From JAHFOW01 sp964370795 (lineage in GTDB: Bacteria; Planctomycetota; Brocadiia; Brocadiales; Brocadiaceae): DNA of 14,869 bases. The notes below the pieces were generated by a model that did not search any database, was not told the DNA's origin, and saw only the letters and a list, made by a program, of their open reading frames with translations. Below, one piece after another: positions 1-7,068 of the stretch; within the stretch, counting starts at the first letter, position 1, and every line of letters starts with the position of its first letter. The position numbers and the translations under genes are program-made. Where the stretch lies: NCBI GenBank assembly GCA_964370795.1, contig CAYJME010000065.1, forward strand, positions 1 through 14,869. The letters are read 5' to 3'.

Positions 1-151
1 AGTATTATTTGGCATATCAAGAAAACAATTTAAGCATGAATAGGCAAGTTTGTCCATACCACCCTTGCAACATTCAAATTCCTTAACATTACATGAGCAG
101 ATTATTTAAAAAAAGGGCAACATCTGCACCTTATAAATAAGGAGAAAAGTC

Positions 152-3088
152 ATGTTAAAAATTAAATCCTTCTTTCGTGTCGGTCATCGTTTTAGTTCCC
201 GGTCATGGCCGGCTCGTATTATAATCATCGGCAGTTTTTTGATTGCCCTCTATGCGGCGCTAGGTTTTTTGATAATACCACCCATCGTTAAGTCCCGGCT
301 GGTAGAAAAACTTTCGGCTTACACCGGTCGCACAACCGAACTCGGTGAATTACACATGAATCCATTTGCCCTTTCAACCACGTTGCGTAAATTCGAGTTG
401 CGTGAACGAGACGGCAATCGGTTTATTGGTTTTGACGAACTCTACATCAACTTCCAGGTAAGTTCGATATTTCATCGGGCATATACCTTTTCACAGCTTC
501 ACCTGACAGCCCCCTATTTAGGGCTTAAAATATTAAAGGATGGAAAGTTCAACTTTCAGGATCTTCTGCAATCAACCAACGAGAAAAATAATACACAACA
601 AGGATCAACAATACCACTCCTGATTCAACACCTCGCCGTTGATCACGGACACATGTCATTCGAAGATTATTCCCGACCCACACCTTTTAAGGAACAGATA
701 GCTACCTTAAGTTTCTCTCTGGTAAATTTTACTACCCGATCCGGCCGTGAAGGACAATATGAACTCGAAGCCGCCACTGATCAGGGTGAAGCCTTAAAAT
801 ACCGGGGTAATATCAGCATAGCTCCCATGCACTCAAAGGGAAAACTGGAGCTTACGGGCATTAAACTGAGAACGCTGTGGTCATATCTGCAGGACCAACT
901 CAATTTTGAAATAACCGGTGGAGAACTGGCTATGAGCGGAGATTACGAATTCGATGCCACAGGGGAAAAGACTAACTTTTGTGTGCAAAACGGCATCGTA
1001 AACGTTCAAGCCCTTACGGTCGTCAATAAGGCAGATGGCGAAGAAGCAATTAACCTTCAAAACCTTACTTTTAGCGGGACAGACATTGATCATCAAAAGC
1101 GCCAAATGAAAATTGCCCGCATTCAAAGCAATTCATCAAAAATCCGATGTATATGGGAAAAAGACGGCAGCTTCAACTTACAAAAGATGTTTAAGCCAAA
1201 AACAACAGTCGAACCGACCGGAACACAAACGAACGAACCACCAAAATCCGGCGAATGGCAAATCAATATTGGACAGATTGAAATTGCGGACTATGCAATC
1301 CGCATGAAAGATCAAAGCACAAAACCTGCGGCACACCTTGATCTATCACCGATCAACCTGAAACTCGAAGACGTGCAGATTGGCTCTCCGGGTACGGCGC
1401 ATATTGAGTTGCAAGCGGGGCTGAATCAAACGGGGACAATCACGGTTAGTGGCAAGATAGCACCCGACCCTGTTGCGGCAGAATTAGACCTGAAAATCTC
1501 AAAAGTAGCACTCCCGCCATTCCAGCCTTACGTAAAGAGATACACAAAACTCGAAATCAAAGACGGCGCACTATCGCTCAATGGTCATATTAACTTTTTG
1601 CAAGGTAATGGACATCAACCCATGGATTTTAACGGCAATATCTGGATCGATTCGGCCCGCGCCGCCGACCCGGTACTTGCAGAGGATTTTGTACGATGGG
1701 AACGGCTTGACCTCAAACAGGTAAAATACGGGAATACTCCACCTCAACTCACGATCAACGAAATCATTGCACGAGGTCTCTATACACGTATTATCATAGG
1801 ACCGGATCACACTGCCAATGTGCAACACATCCTTGCTGAATCAGATAAATCACCAGAAAAGGCACGTAATCAGCAAACCACCGGTACCCAGGTGCCCATT
1901 CGTATTGGTCAGGTAAACATGGTCGACAGTTCGATGAATTTTGCGGACATGTCCCTTACTCCCACGTTTGCTACCGGTATTGAGAATTTGAACGGAACGA
2001 TAAAGGGTCTTTCATCAGAACAACTTGCACGCGCCGATATTGATTTAAAAGGCCAGGTGGACAAATACGCCCCCGTGTTCATACGTGGACAAATCAATCC
2101 ATTGAGTGAGCAGGCCTATACCGACATCACCACAAATTTTCAGGGCATCGAACTCACCCACTTTTCTCCTTATTCTGGTAAGTATGCCGGTTATAAAATT
2201 GAAAAGGGAAAGCTGTCGCTTGAACTGCATTATAAGCTTTCTCAAAAAATCCTGATCGGCGAAAACCATGTTGTTGTGGACCAGTTTACTTTTGGAGAAA
2301 AGATCGAAAGCCCTGATGCTACTAAGTTACCCGTCCGTCTTGCAATTGCAATCCTTAAGGATTCCCACGGTGTAATTGATATCAATCTCCCGGTACGCGG
2401 CGATTTAAATGACCCGCAGTTTAGCCTGGCACCCCTGATCATCAAGGCGTTTCTTAACCTCATCGTTAAGGCAGCAACCGCTCCATTCAAAATGCTTGGC
2501 GCCCTCGTAGGAGGCGAAGGCGAGGATTTGGAATTCATCAGTTTTGCGCCTGGTTCTAACTCCCTTAGCCAGGAACAGCAATCCAAGCTTGCCAAAGTTG
2601 CAAAGGCGCTCGGAGAACGACCCCAGCTTGTACTTAACCTGCGCGGCACGGCAATTGAATCTGTTGACCGTCACGGGCTTGCAGAACGTACAATTTTAGC
2701 GCGTGTTCGCGCTCAGGTAAACACACCGGTCGAGAAGCCCCTTACCAAAGAGGAACAAAAGCGATTACTCAAGCTTTATAAAGAAACATTTCACAAAGAA
2801 AACCCTTACAACCTTGTGCCGCAAACCGACAAAACCGGTGTAAAGCTACCCAAGGATGTGCGCAAGGCTTCCGTGGTTGATGCCGCACGGAAACGGCTCA
2901 TCGAGGCATTCTCTATTTCCGATAACGAACTCTGCACGTTAGCGCGTGAAAGGGCAGCAGCAGTCAAAGATTATATGATTCAGCAGGGCAGCATAGCAGA
3001 GCCACGCATATTCCTCCTGGATGTTGATACGAAAGCATCGGCTACCGATGATGAAGTCAAAATGCAACTCGCGCTGGATGCCCGCTAA
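152..3088 (+). CDS. DUF748 / AsmA-like envelope protein
   Basis: A 978-residue protein anchored by one N-terminal membrane segment (about residues 22-46) after a basic head. The rest would lie in the periplasm. The region after the anchor (KLSAYTGR, then LGELHMNPFALS and an FN-FQDLL-like stretch) matches my memory of DUF748 proteins (COG2982), relatives of AsmA/TamB that are thought to bridge inner and outer membranes and help move lipids. The body is a long series of amphipathic beta strands with low-complexity linkers. The C-terminal part (about 790-970, with FAPGSNSLSQEQ followed by a helical segment) is the usual DUF748 tail. The ATG at 152 follows AAGGAG at 137-142, which supports this start. 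It appears to stand alone: the next gene is 640 bases away. The family call is firm; the exact role is not known. Confidence 0.88.
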   Translation: MLKIKSFFRVGHRFSSRSWPARIIIIGSFLIALYAALGFLIIPPIVKSRLVEKLSAYTGRTTELGELHMNPFALSTTLRKFELRERDGNRFIGFDELYINFQVSSIFHRAYTFSQLHLTAPYLGLKILKDGKFNFQDLLQSTNEKNNTQQGSTIPLLIQHLAVDHGHMSFEDYSRPTPFKEQIATLSFSLVNFTTRSGREGQYELEAATDQGEALKYRGNISIAPMHSKGKLELTGIKLRTLWSYLQDQLNFEITGGELAMSGDYEFDATGEKTNFCVQNGIVNVQALTVVNKADGEEAINLQNLTFSGTDIDHQKRQMKIARIQSNSSKIRCIWEKDGSFNLQKMFKPKTTVEPTGTQTNEPPKSGEWQINIGQIEIADYAIRMKDQSTKPAAHLDLSPINLKLEDVQIGSPGTAHIELQAGLNQTGTITVSGKIAPDPVAAELDLKISKVALPPFQPYVKRYTKLEIKDGALSLNGHINFLQGNGHQPMDFNGNIWIDSARAADPVLAEDFVRWERLDLKQVKYGNTPPQLTINEIIARGLYTRIIIGPDHTANVQHILAESDKSPEKARNQQTTGTQVPIRIGQVNMVDSSMNFADMSLTPTFATGIENLNGTIKGLSSEQLARADIDLKGQVDKYAPVFIRGQINPLSEQAYTDITTNFQGIELTHFSPYSGKYAGYKIEKGKLSLELHYKLSQKILIGENHVVVDQFTFGEKIESPDATKLPVRLAIAILKDSHGVIDINLPVRGDLNDPQFSLAPLIIKAFLNLIVKAATAPFKMLGALVGGEGEDLEFISFAPGSNSLSQEQQSKLAKVAKALGERPQLVLNLRGTAIESVDRHGLAERTILARVRAQVNTPVEKPLTKEEQKRLLKLYKETFHKENPYNLVPQTDKTGVKLPKDVRKASVVDAARKRLIEAFSISDNELCTLARERAAAVKDYMIQQGSIAEPRIFLLDVDTKASATDDEVKMQLALDAR

Positions 3089-3176
3089 TGAGCGTAAATA
3101 AATTGCCAGTATAGTATTTGATGTTTGAAATTGTTTCGGATTCCGATATTTGAATTTCGAATTTGTAAAATATAGT

Positions 3177-3195
3177 TTTCACAAATGATGTGAAA
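3177..3195. repeat. Short perfect hairpin
   Basis: TTTCACA and TGTGAAA form a perfect 7-bp stem with a 5-nt loop, about 90 bases past the DUF748 stop codon. It could mark a transcript end for that gene, but no T-run follows it on the plus strand, so it is not a standard intrinsic terminator. Confidence 0.3.
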
Positions 3196-3246
3196 CAATA
3201 TGGAAAAGAATCCCAGGTTTAAAATGAATGCATCTACAAAATAATA

Positions 3247-3573
3247 AATGGTCTTGGTAAACCCATCCACCCCATGGTATTATAAAAAATATTGGTCTAG
3301 TCGCAAGAGAAGAAATGAGACGGTGAACACTGACAAAGCCATCGCCAAATGACTGCGAAAGGCCATGGAAACGAAAGACGCATGTAAGCAAAAGATAAAG
3401 AAGCAACTGCAAGACCCGAAAGCCAAGATTGAGTTATTGGCCTGCGAAGGCGGAGAACGCATGGACAGACGTGAAGGATGTCGAATCACTGGCCAAGATG
3501 TCACAGGAGGAGCGAATTAAGGCTACCCAGGAAATGCCCTGATGGAAAATGGTCTCGACAAACCCGTTCCACC
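3247..3573 (+). repeat. Imperfect direct repeats flanking a gene remnant
   Basis: Copy one (3247-3271) and copy two (3548-3573) both begin AATGGTCT, share AAACCC in the middle and end CCACC. By hand alignment they agree at 21 of 26 columns with one gap. The 276 bases between them hold the remnant of a small charged protein gene. The arrangement could be the footprint of an insertion or of an old duplication; chance cannot be excluded at this length and identity. Confidence 0.35.
3323..3542 (+). pseudogene. Remnant of a small lysine-rich coiled-coil protein gene
   Basis: Reading from GTG at 3323 gives VNTDKAIAK, then a TGA at 3350-3352, then in the same frame LRKAMETKDACKQKIKKQLQ, continuing to AKIELLA. 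After about 3440 the protein-like signal moves to another frame, which reads AWTDVKDVESLAKMSQEE and ends at TGA 3540-3542. Joined, this makes one roughly 70-residue, highly charged, helix-forming chain broken by one nonsense codon and one frameshift. The longest surviving open frame is 3365-3520 (51 residues). Composition resembles the small coiled-coil proteins of unknown function found in many environmental bacteria; I cannot name the family. An active gene is unlikely unless both lesions are sequence errors. Confidence 0.4.
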
Positions 3574-3634
3574 TTATAATAATTACGACACAGTCTCTAA
3601 AGAGGGATGTAGGGGGGATTAATTTGAAATCTTA

Positions 3635-3679
3635 GGACACCATACTTAATTATTGACTTTCAAATTACGTATGGCGTCC
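3635..3679. repeat. REP-like imperfect inverted repeat
   Basis: The left arm GGACACCATACTTAATT (3635-3651) and the reverse complement of 3663-3679 (GGACGCCATACGTAATT) agree at 15 of 17 positions, with an 11-nt loop. From memory, the core GGACACCATACTTAATT resembles palindromes found around REP-associated (Y1) IS200-like transposases. No transposase is present here, so this would be a lone, non-autonomous copy. It ends 47 bases before the next start codon and so could also affect that gene's leader. Confidence 0.5.
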
Positions 3680-3726
3680 CCAGATTAAGGCAAAAGCTTA
3701 GAGTGAAGTACAGGTAAGAAATAATT

Positions 3727-4131
3727 ATGAAGACCCAAAAGGTGTTTTACAATCTTATTTTGTCCATTTTAACGGATATTGTGAAACAATATAAACAAAC
3801 ATCCATAAGTTTTGCAAAAATTAAAGTAGTGTTTTACTACATCAAAGCCATTAGATTTATACGGTTAATATCCATTGGTATATTTCTCTTAATTTTGAGT
3901 TTCGTTGTAATGATATGTGGTTTTATATTTTTACATGTATCGTTTCTTTATTACTTTCCTTTGAGTAAAGAAGCAAAAGCGTTAATTATCTTTTCACTCG
4001 GTATTTTCTATTTTCTGATCCCGGTAGGGGCTCTTCTTTACTTTACTTCACAGAGATTTTGGATGAAATTTTCAAAAGCAAATAAATTGATACAAAAAGT
4101 TTTAAGGAGGGTTTCTGAAGATAAAAAATAA
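3727..4131 (+). CDS. Phage-holin-like DUF1469 (YqjE-like) membrane protein
   Basis: A 134-residue basic protein with two hydrophobic segments (about 48-70 and 85-106) joined by a short loop containing LSKEAKA, and lysine/arginine-rich ends that should face the cytoplasm. This size and layout fit the putative Actinobacterial Holin-X / DUF1469 group (YqjE in Escherichia coli). A DUF883 gene follows 105 bases downstream on the same strand; in E. coli yqjD and yqjE are neighbours too, which supports the call. The family name 'holin' comes from topology; a lytic role is not implied and no phage genes are nearby. The ribosome binding site is weak (AGGTAA about 9 bases before the ATG). The gene is very AT-rich. 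Confidence 0.65.
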   Translation: MKTQKVFYNLILSILTDIVKQYKQTSISFAKIKVVFYYIKAIRFIRLISIGIFLLILSFVVMICGFIFLHVSFLYYFPLSKEAKALIIFSLGIFYFLIPVGALLYFTSQRFWMKFSKANKLIQKVLRRVSEDKK

Positions 4132-4159
4132 ACAGAAAGTAAGAAAAGGAGTCGAGTGT

Positions 4160-4276
4160 TTGAGTAGACAAACTAAAGAGGCGAAAGAGCACAGCACTGC
4201 TTGGAAAATAAATGAAATTTTAAAGGAGATGTCATTATGGATAGCCAAACTAAAGAAAGTGCGGGAGGCATATTAA
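4160..4276 (+). other. Candidate tiny ORF overlapping the DUF883 start
   Basis: An AAAAGGAG sequence lies about 8 bases before a TTG at 4160-4162, opening a 38-codon frame that begins MSRQTKEAKE and ends at TAA 4274-4276, inside the next gene in a different frame. Its first residues resemble those of that next gene (MDSQTKESAG), and the DNA shares CAAACTAAAGA. It may be a short leader peptide coupled to the downstream gene or, more likely, the head of a partly duplicated paralogue that has decayed. No function can be read from it. Confidence 0.25.
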
Positions 4277-4590
4277 AAATCGACGAAGCGCTTGAATTCC
4301 TGAATAGAGAACTAAAAGGAAGGAGTGATGAGATTAATCGATTGATTAGTGAAAAATATTCAAACCTCAAAGAGATTATAAGTGGAGCAACATATACTGG
4401 CAAAGAAATGACAGAAAAAACAAAGCAAACGTTGGAAGAGGCTGTGGCTAAGGGAGAGGAGAAAGTGAAAGAACTAGGAACGGGAATTGATAGGATAGTT
4501 CGTACCAATCCATGGTTGGCTGTAGGTATTGCCGCCGTTAGTGGTTTCCTTTTAGGCCATATTATCGAAGCAAGCAAACGTTCAAAGTGA
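4237..4590 (+). CDS. DUF883 (YqjD/ElaB-like) membrane-anchored protein
   Basis: A 117-residue protein: a charged helical N-terminal part (about 14-85, with repeats such as KEMTEKTKQTLEEAV) followed by RTNPWLAVGIAAVSGFLLG and a basic tail. The NPW-LA-G-AA-GFLLG pattern at residues 91-107 is the hallmark of the C-terminal membrane segment of the DUF883/ElaB/YqjD family. In E. coli YqjD is a C-tail-anchored inner-membrane protein reported to bind ribosomes in stationary phase; whether this protein does so is not known. AAAGGAG lies about 9 bases before the ATG. It follows the YqjE-like gene and is probably co-transcribed with it. Confidence 0.8.
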   Translation: MDSQTKESAGGILKIDEALEFLNRELKGRSDEINRLISEKYSNLKEIISGATYTGKEMTEKTKQTLEEAVAKGEEKVKELGTGIDRIVRTNPWLAVGIAAVSGFLLGHIIEASKRSK

Positions 4591-4715
4591 AGTCATTCAG
4601 TTCTGACGTGTCTCGATTTTTCACCGGCTCACCTACCGACAAGGCGATATGGATGCTGGTCGGCGGCGTTGTCTCGACCGGGTGGTTAGAGTCACCCATG
4701 AGAAGGCTTTTGTAA
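4587..4715 (+). CDS. Possible 42-residue ORF overlapping the DUF883 stop
   Basis: A GTG at 4587-4589 overlaps the TGA of the DUF883 gene in a GTGA arrangement typical of translational coupling. The frame runs 42 codons to TAA 4713-4715. The product has a short hydrophobic stretch (AIWMLVGGVVSTGWL) and a basic end (SPMRRLL), so it could be a tiny membrane protein. There is no good ribosome binding site of its own. I do not recognise it, and a chance open frame remains quite possible. Confidence 0.25.
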   Translation: MKSFSSDVSRFFTGSPTDKAIWMLVGGVVSTGWLESPMRRLL

Positions 4716-4801
4716 TGTAAAATGTGTTGTCATAATCAGTTATATAGGAAACGAGCGTAAATAAACATATCCCAAAATAATAATTAAAAAGGACTATTCG
4801 G

Positions 4802-6490
4802 ATGGCTGAAACCGATCGTGACAATGCGGAATTCAATCGTGCAGATGAGACCAAAACCCGATTATCTGAAATTATTGAAGCAGCAACAGATTTCGTTGGA
4901 ACTATTACCACTAATGGACGTTTGCTCTATATCAATAAAGCCGGGAGGAAACTTATTGAAATTGGTCAGAACGATGATATATCACATTTGAAAATCACTG
5001 ATTTACATCCCAAATGGACAAACGATCTCATCATGCACGAGGCAATACCCACAGCAATTCGTGAAGGCTCCTGGAATGGAGAAACTGCCTTTCGTGGCGT
5101 GGATGGATGTGAAATACCATTTTCACATGCAATTATAGCACACAAAAATCCGGATGGCTCTGTCAAGTTCCTTTCTATTATCGCACGTAACATTACCGAA
5201 CAAAAAAAGTATGAGAAACAAATTATACTTATGGCGAATTATGACCCACTTACCCAGCTCTTTAATCGTCGCCGTTTTCAAGAGGAGTTAGAACGCTGGC
5301 TTGTAGATTCACGTCTTTTCGGAACCAAAGGGGCTTTATTGTTTCTTGATATTGACAATTTTAAATATATTAATGATTCTTTTGGTCATCATATAGGAGA
5401 CAAGCTTCTTTTAATCTTAGCTAAGTTGCTCAAAAAAAGACTTCGTGAGGCGGACACTCTTGCCAGATTGGGGGGTGATGAGTTTGCTATAATCCTGCCT
5501 TTCATTGATTCGACAAAGGCGGAGCTGATAGCAAATGAAATACGAGAATTGATTCAGAATCAAGCCTCAGTCAAAGAAATACCTTCACTTCATATTACCG
5601 TCAGTATAGGCATCGCCCTGTTTCCAACACATAGTGATAGAGCTGAAATACTCTTAACCTACGCCGACCTTGCCATGTACCGGGTAAAGGAAAATGGCCG
5701 TAATTCTGTGTGCATTTATTCTCCTGACCAGAAAAAGAAAATTGAATCAGAGCTTTTTTGGGAAAATCGCATTAAAACGGCATTAAAACAAAACCGGTTC
5801 TCCTTATATTTACAGCCTATAATGGATCTGTATCAAAACCATATTACCGGGCATGAAGTACTTCTCCGCATGATAGATGAAAAAGGTGAAATTGTCATGC
5901 CAACGTACTTCCTCAGTATTGCAGAACACTTTGGACTTATACATCAAATAGACCGTTGGGTAGTATATAAATCCATTCATCTCGTTAGAAAATTACGACA
6001 AAAGGGTAAACCTACATATCTAGAAATCAACCTGTCAGGTAAATCGTTTGCAGACACAGAATTATTACCCTTGATAAAGAATGAATTAGCGTCTACAGGT
6101 ATTAATCCCGCAGACATTGTATTTGAAATTACTGAAACTGCTATCGTAGAAAACATACTTAGTGCACAGAATTTTATTAATGAAGTTAAGGCCATTGGGT
6201 GTCATTTTGCCCTTGATGACTTTGGTGTTGGTTTTTCTTCATTCAACTATCTCAAGCTTCTCCCTGTAGATTATCTGAAAATAGACGGCAGCTTTATTGT
6301 TGATCTTCCCTCTAATTCAGTCGATCAGCATTTGGTCAAGGCAATGGTAGAAGTAGCGAATGGGCTGGGGAAAAAAACCATTGCCGAGTATGTAAATAGT
6401 GAAGAAACAGTACGTTTGTTAAAAAAGTTTGGTGTAGGTTACGCACAAGGCTATTATATTGGTAAACCATATATTGTGACTGAATCTTAG
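4802..6490 (+). CDS. PAS-GGDEF-EAL c-di-GMP synthase/phosphodiesterase
   Basis: A 562-residue cytosolic signalling enzyme with no membrane segment. A PAS sensor (about residues 18-130, ending in the usual NITEQKKYE linker) is followed by a GGDEF domain (about 140-300) with an intact GGDEF at 224-228. An RxxD inhibitory site (R215, D218) lies exactly five residues ahead of it. The EAL domain (about 315-555) has EVL in place of EAL (E352), NLS, EITE, DDFG (D472, D473), LKID (K493), AEYV and QGY; the metal and catalytic residues I can check are present. By family knowledge both c-di-GMP synthesis (diguanylate cyclase) and hydrolysis to pGpG (EAL phosphodiesterase) are possible, with the PAS domain tuning the balance; the ligand is unknown. 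The start follows AAGGA at 4789-4793. The next gene to the right is controlled by a c-di-GMP riboswitch. Confidence 0.95.
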   Translation: MAETDRDNAEFNRADETKTRLSEIIEAATDFVGTITTNGRLLYINKAGRKLIEIGQNDDISHLKITDLHPKWTNDLIMHEAIPTAIREGSWNGETAFRGVDGCEIPFSHAIIAHKNPDGSVKFLSIIARNITEQKKYEKQIILMANYDPLTQLFNRRRFQEELERWLVDSRLFGTKGALLFLDIDNFKYINDSFGHHIGDKLLLILAKLLKKRLREADTLARLGGDEFAIILPFIDSTKAELIANEIRELIQNQASVKEIPSLHITVSIGIALFPTHSDRAEILLTYADLAMYRVKENGRNSVCIYSPDQKKKIESELFWENRIKTALKQNRFSLYLQPIMDLYQNHITGHEVLLRMIDEKGEIVMPTYFLSIAEHFGLIHQIDRWVVYKSIHLVRKLRQKGKPTYLEINLSGKSFADTELLPLIKNELASTGINPADIVFEITETAIVENILSAQNFINEVKAIGCHFALDDFGVGFSSFNYLKLLPVDYLKIDGSFIVDLPSNSVDQHLVKAMVEVANGLGKKTIAEYVNSEETVRLLKKFGVGYAQGYYIGKPYIVTES

Positions 6491-6595
6491 TTTAAGTACA
6501 ATGAAAACTAAAATAATCCCCTCTTAAAGGCAGGAGAAGCGATTTTGGGAAGAAGTGAGGCATGGGCTCTTTTTAGAGTTTGTAGAACGACGGAA

Positions 6596-6621
6596 ACTGT
6601 CCCCCGCCAGCGGGGGACAGT
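6596..6621. repeat. Perfect 12-bp inverted repeat between convergent genes
   Basis: ACTGTCCCCCGC (6596-6607) is followed by CA and then its exact complement (6610-6621). The stem would be very stable. It sits between the ends of the PAS-GGDEF-EAL gene and the minus-strand secreted-protein gene, and its last base is part of the latter's TGA stop codon. It lacks a T-run on either side, so it is not a textbook terminator, but it may block or protect both transcripts. GGGGACAGT-type palindromes also occur as dispersed REP elements, which is the alternative reading. Confidence 0.75.
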
Positions 6622-6926
6622 CACCATTCCTGCCACCCAGGCAGCGATAAATAGTTGACAACATTGTTATTTTGCTTTTTTTCACTTGCCAAAGTGATAA
6701 ATTCGGGCTTCATGGTATCAAACAACTGTATTTTGCTATCAACCAGATTAGTTTGTGAAATGTCCTGAACTTTAACCGTACAGGCGGAACTCGTGCCGGC
6801 AAAAGATACGCTGGAAGATGTTACCATCAGGAATGTAACACTCACAAGAAACGAAACTATTAATGCATACAAAAAGTGTTGAAAAATAAAACAATAATTG
6901 CAAATGTTTTTCAAACAACCCTTCAT
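6621..6926 (-). CDS. Small secreted protein under c-di-GMP riboswitch control
   Basis: A 101-residue protein with a signal peptide: basic start (MKGCLK), hydrophobic core at about 18-36, and a likely cut after SFA at residue 43. This leaves a mature chain of about 58 residues with one cysteine (C49), a middle with VKVQDISQTNLVDSK and a tail ending GWQEW. I recognise no family. A strong ribosome binding site (AGGGAGGGG, plus-strand 6933-6941) lies about 7 bases before the ATG, which makes the gene credible despite its size. Its leader of roughly 230 bases carries a c-di-GMP-I riboswitch and a second hairpin, so its expression should follow cellular c-di-GMP. The stop codon lies at the edge of a palindrome, so the protein may have been shortened by a repeat insertion. 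Confidence 0.7.
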   Translation of the reverse strand: MKGCLKNICNYCFIFQHFLYALIVSFLVSVTFLMVTSSSVSFAGTSSACTVKVQDISQTNLVDSKIQLFDTMKPEFITLASEKKQNNNVVNYLSLPGWQEW

Positions 6927-7022
6927 AATTTTCCCCTCCCTTTATGAATAAATAGTTACATACAAATAATTACTCCAGGGTTGATTTAGGCAATTGATGG
7001 TAGGTAGACCGACTTTAAATGT

Positions 7023-7058
7023 AAATGGTAATATATTACGTGTAACATATAACCATTT
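7023..7058 (-). promoter_or_regulatory. Hairpin in riboswitch expression platform
   Basis: On the minus strand, AAATGGT and ACCATTT close a long stem whose inner part (TATATGTTA against TAATATATT) also pairs apart from one T-T mismatch and one G-U pair. It begins about 10 bases after the riboswitch aptamer and ends about 96 bases before the ATG. No run of U follows, so it is probably not a simple intrinsic terminator. It may be an alternative fold, an RNA-stability element or a partner in a Rho-dependent switch. Confidence 0.5.
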
Positions 7059-7068
7059 CTTTCTACAC

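Larger units (their letters stand above)
3089..3726. other. Decayed non-coding stretch with repeats and a gene remnant
   Basis: No intact gene is supported in these 638 bases. They contain, in order: an AT-rich piece; a 7-bp stem hairpin (3177-3195); two imperfect direct repeats (3247-3271 and 3548-3573) enclosing the remains of a small lysine-rich gene; and an imperfect inverted repeat (3635-3679) just upstream of the next gene. The open frames on the minus strand here have no ribosome binding site and no protein-like composition. I read the region as a scar of past insertion and loss. Confidence 0.6.

Noticed and set aside
65..94. Possible promoter TTGCAA ... TTACAT before the DUF748 gene
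   Set aside because: Both boxes are poor matches and the region is AT-rich, so such pairs are expected by chance.
2242..2674. Long minus-strand frames (135 and 89 codons) inside the DUF748 gene
   Set aside because: They are antisense to a strong coding frame, have no ribosome binding site and show shadow-like composition rich in R, S and P.
3727..4131. Reading the YqjE-like gene as part of a prophage lysis cassette
   Set aside because: The holin-like label rests on topology only; no endolysin, spanin or other phage gene is present, and the DUF883 partner points to the yqjD/yqjE type pair.
3090..4765. Exact 13-base repeat GAGCGTAAATAAA at 3090-3102 and 4753-4765
   Set aside because: It is short, AT-rich and without extended similarity around it; most likely coincidence.
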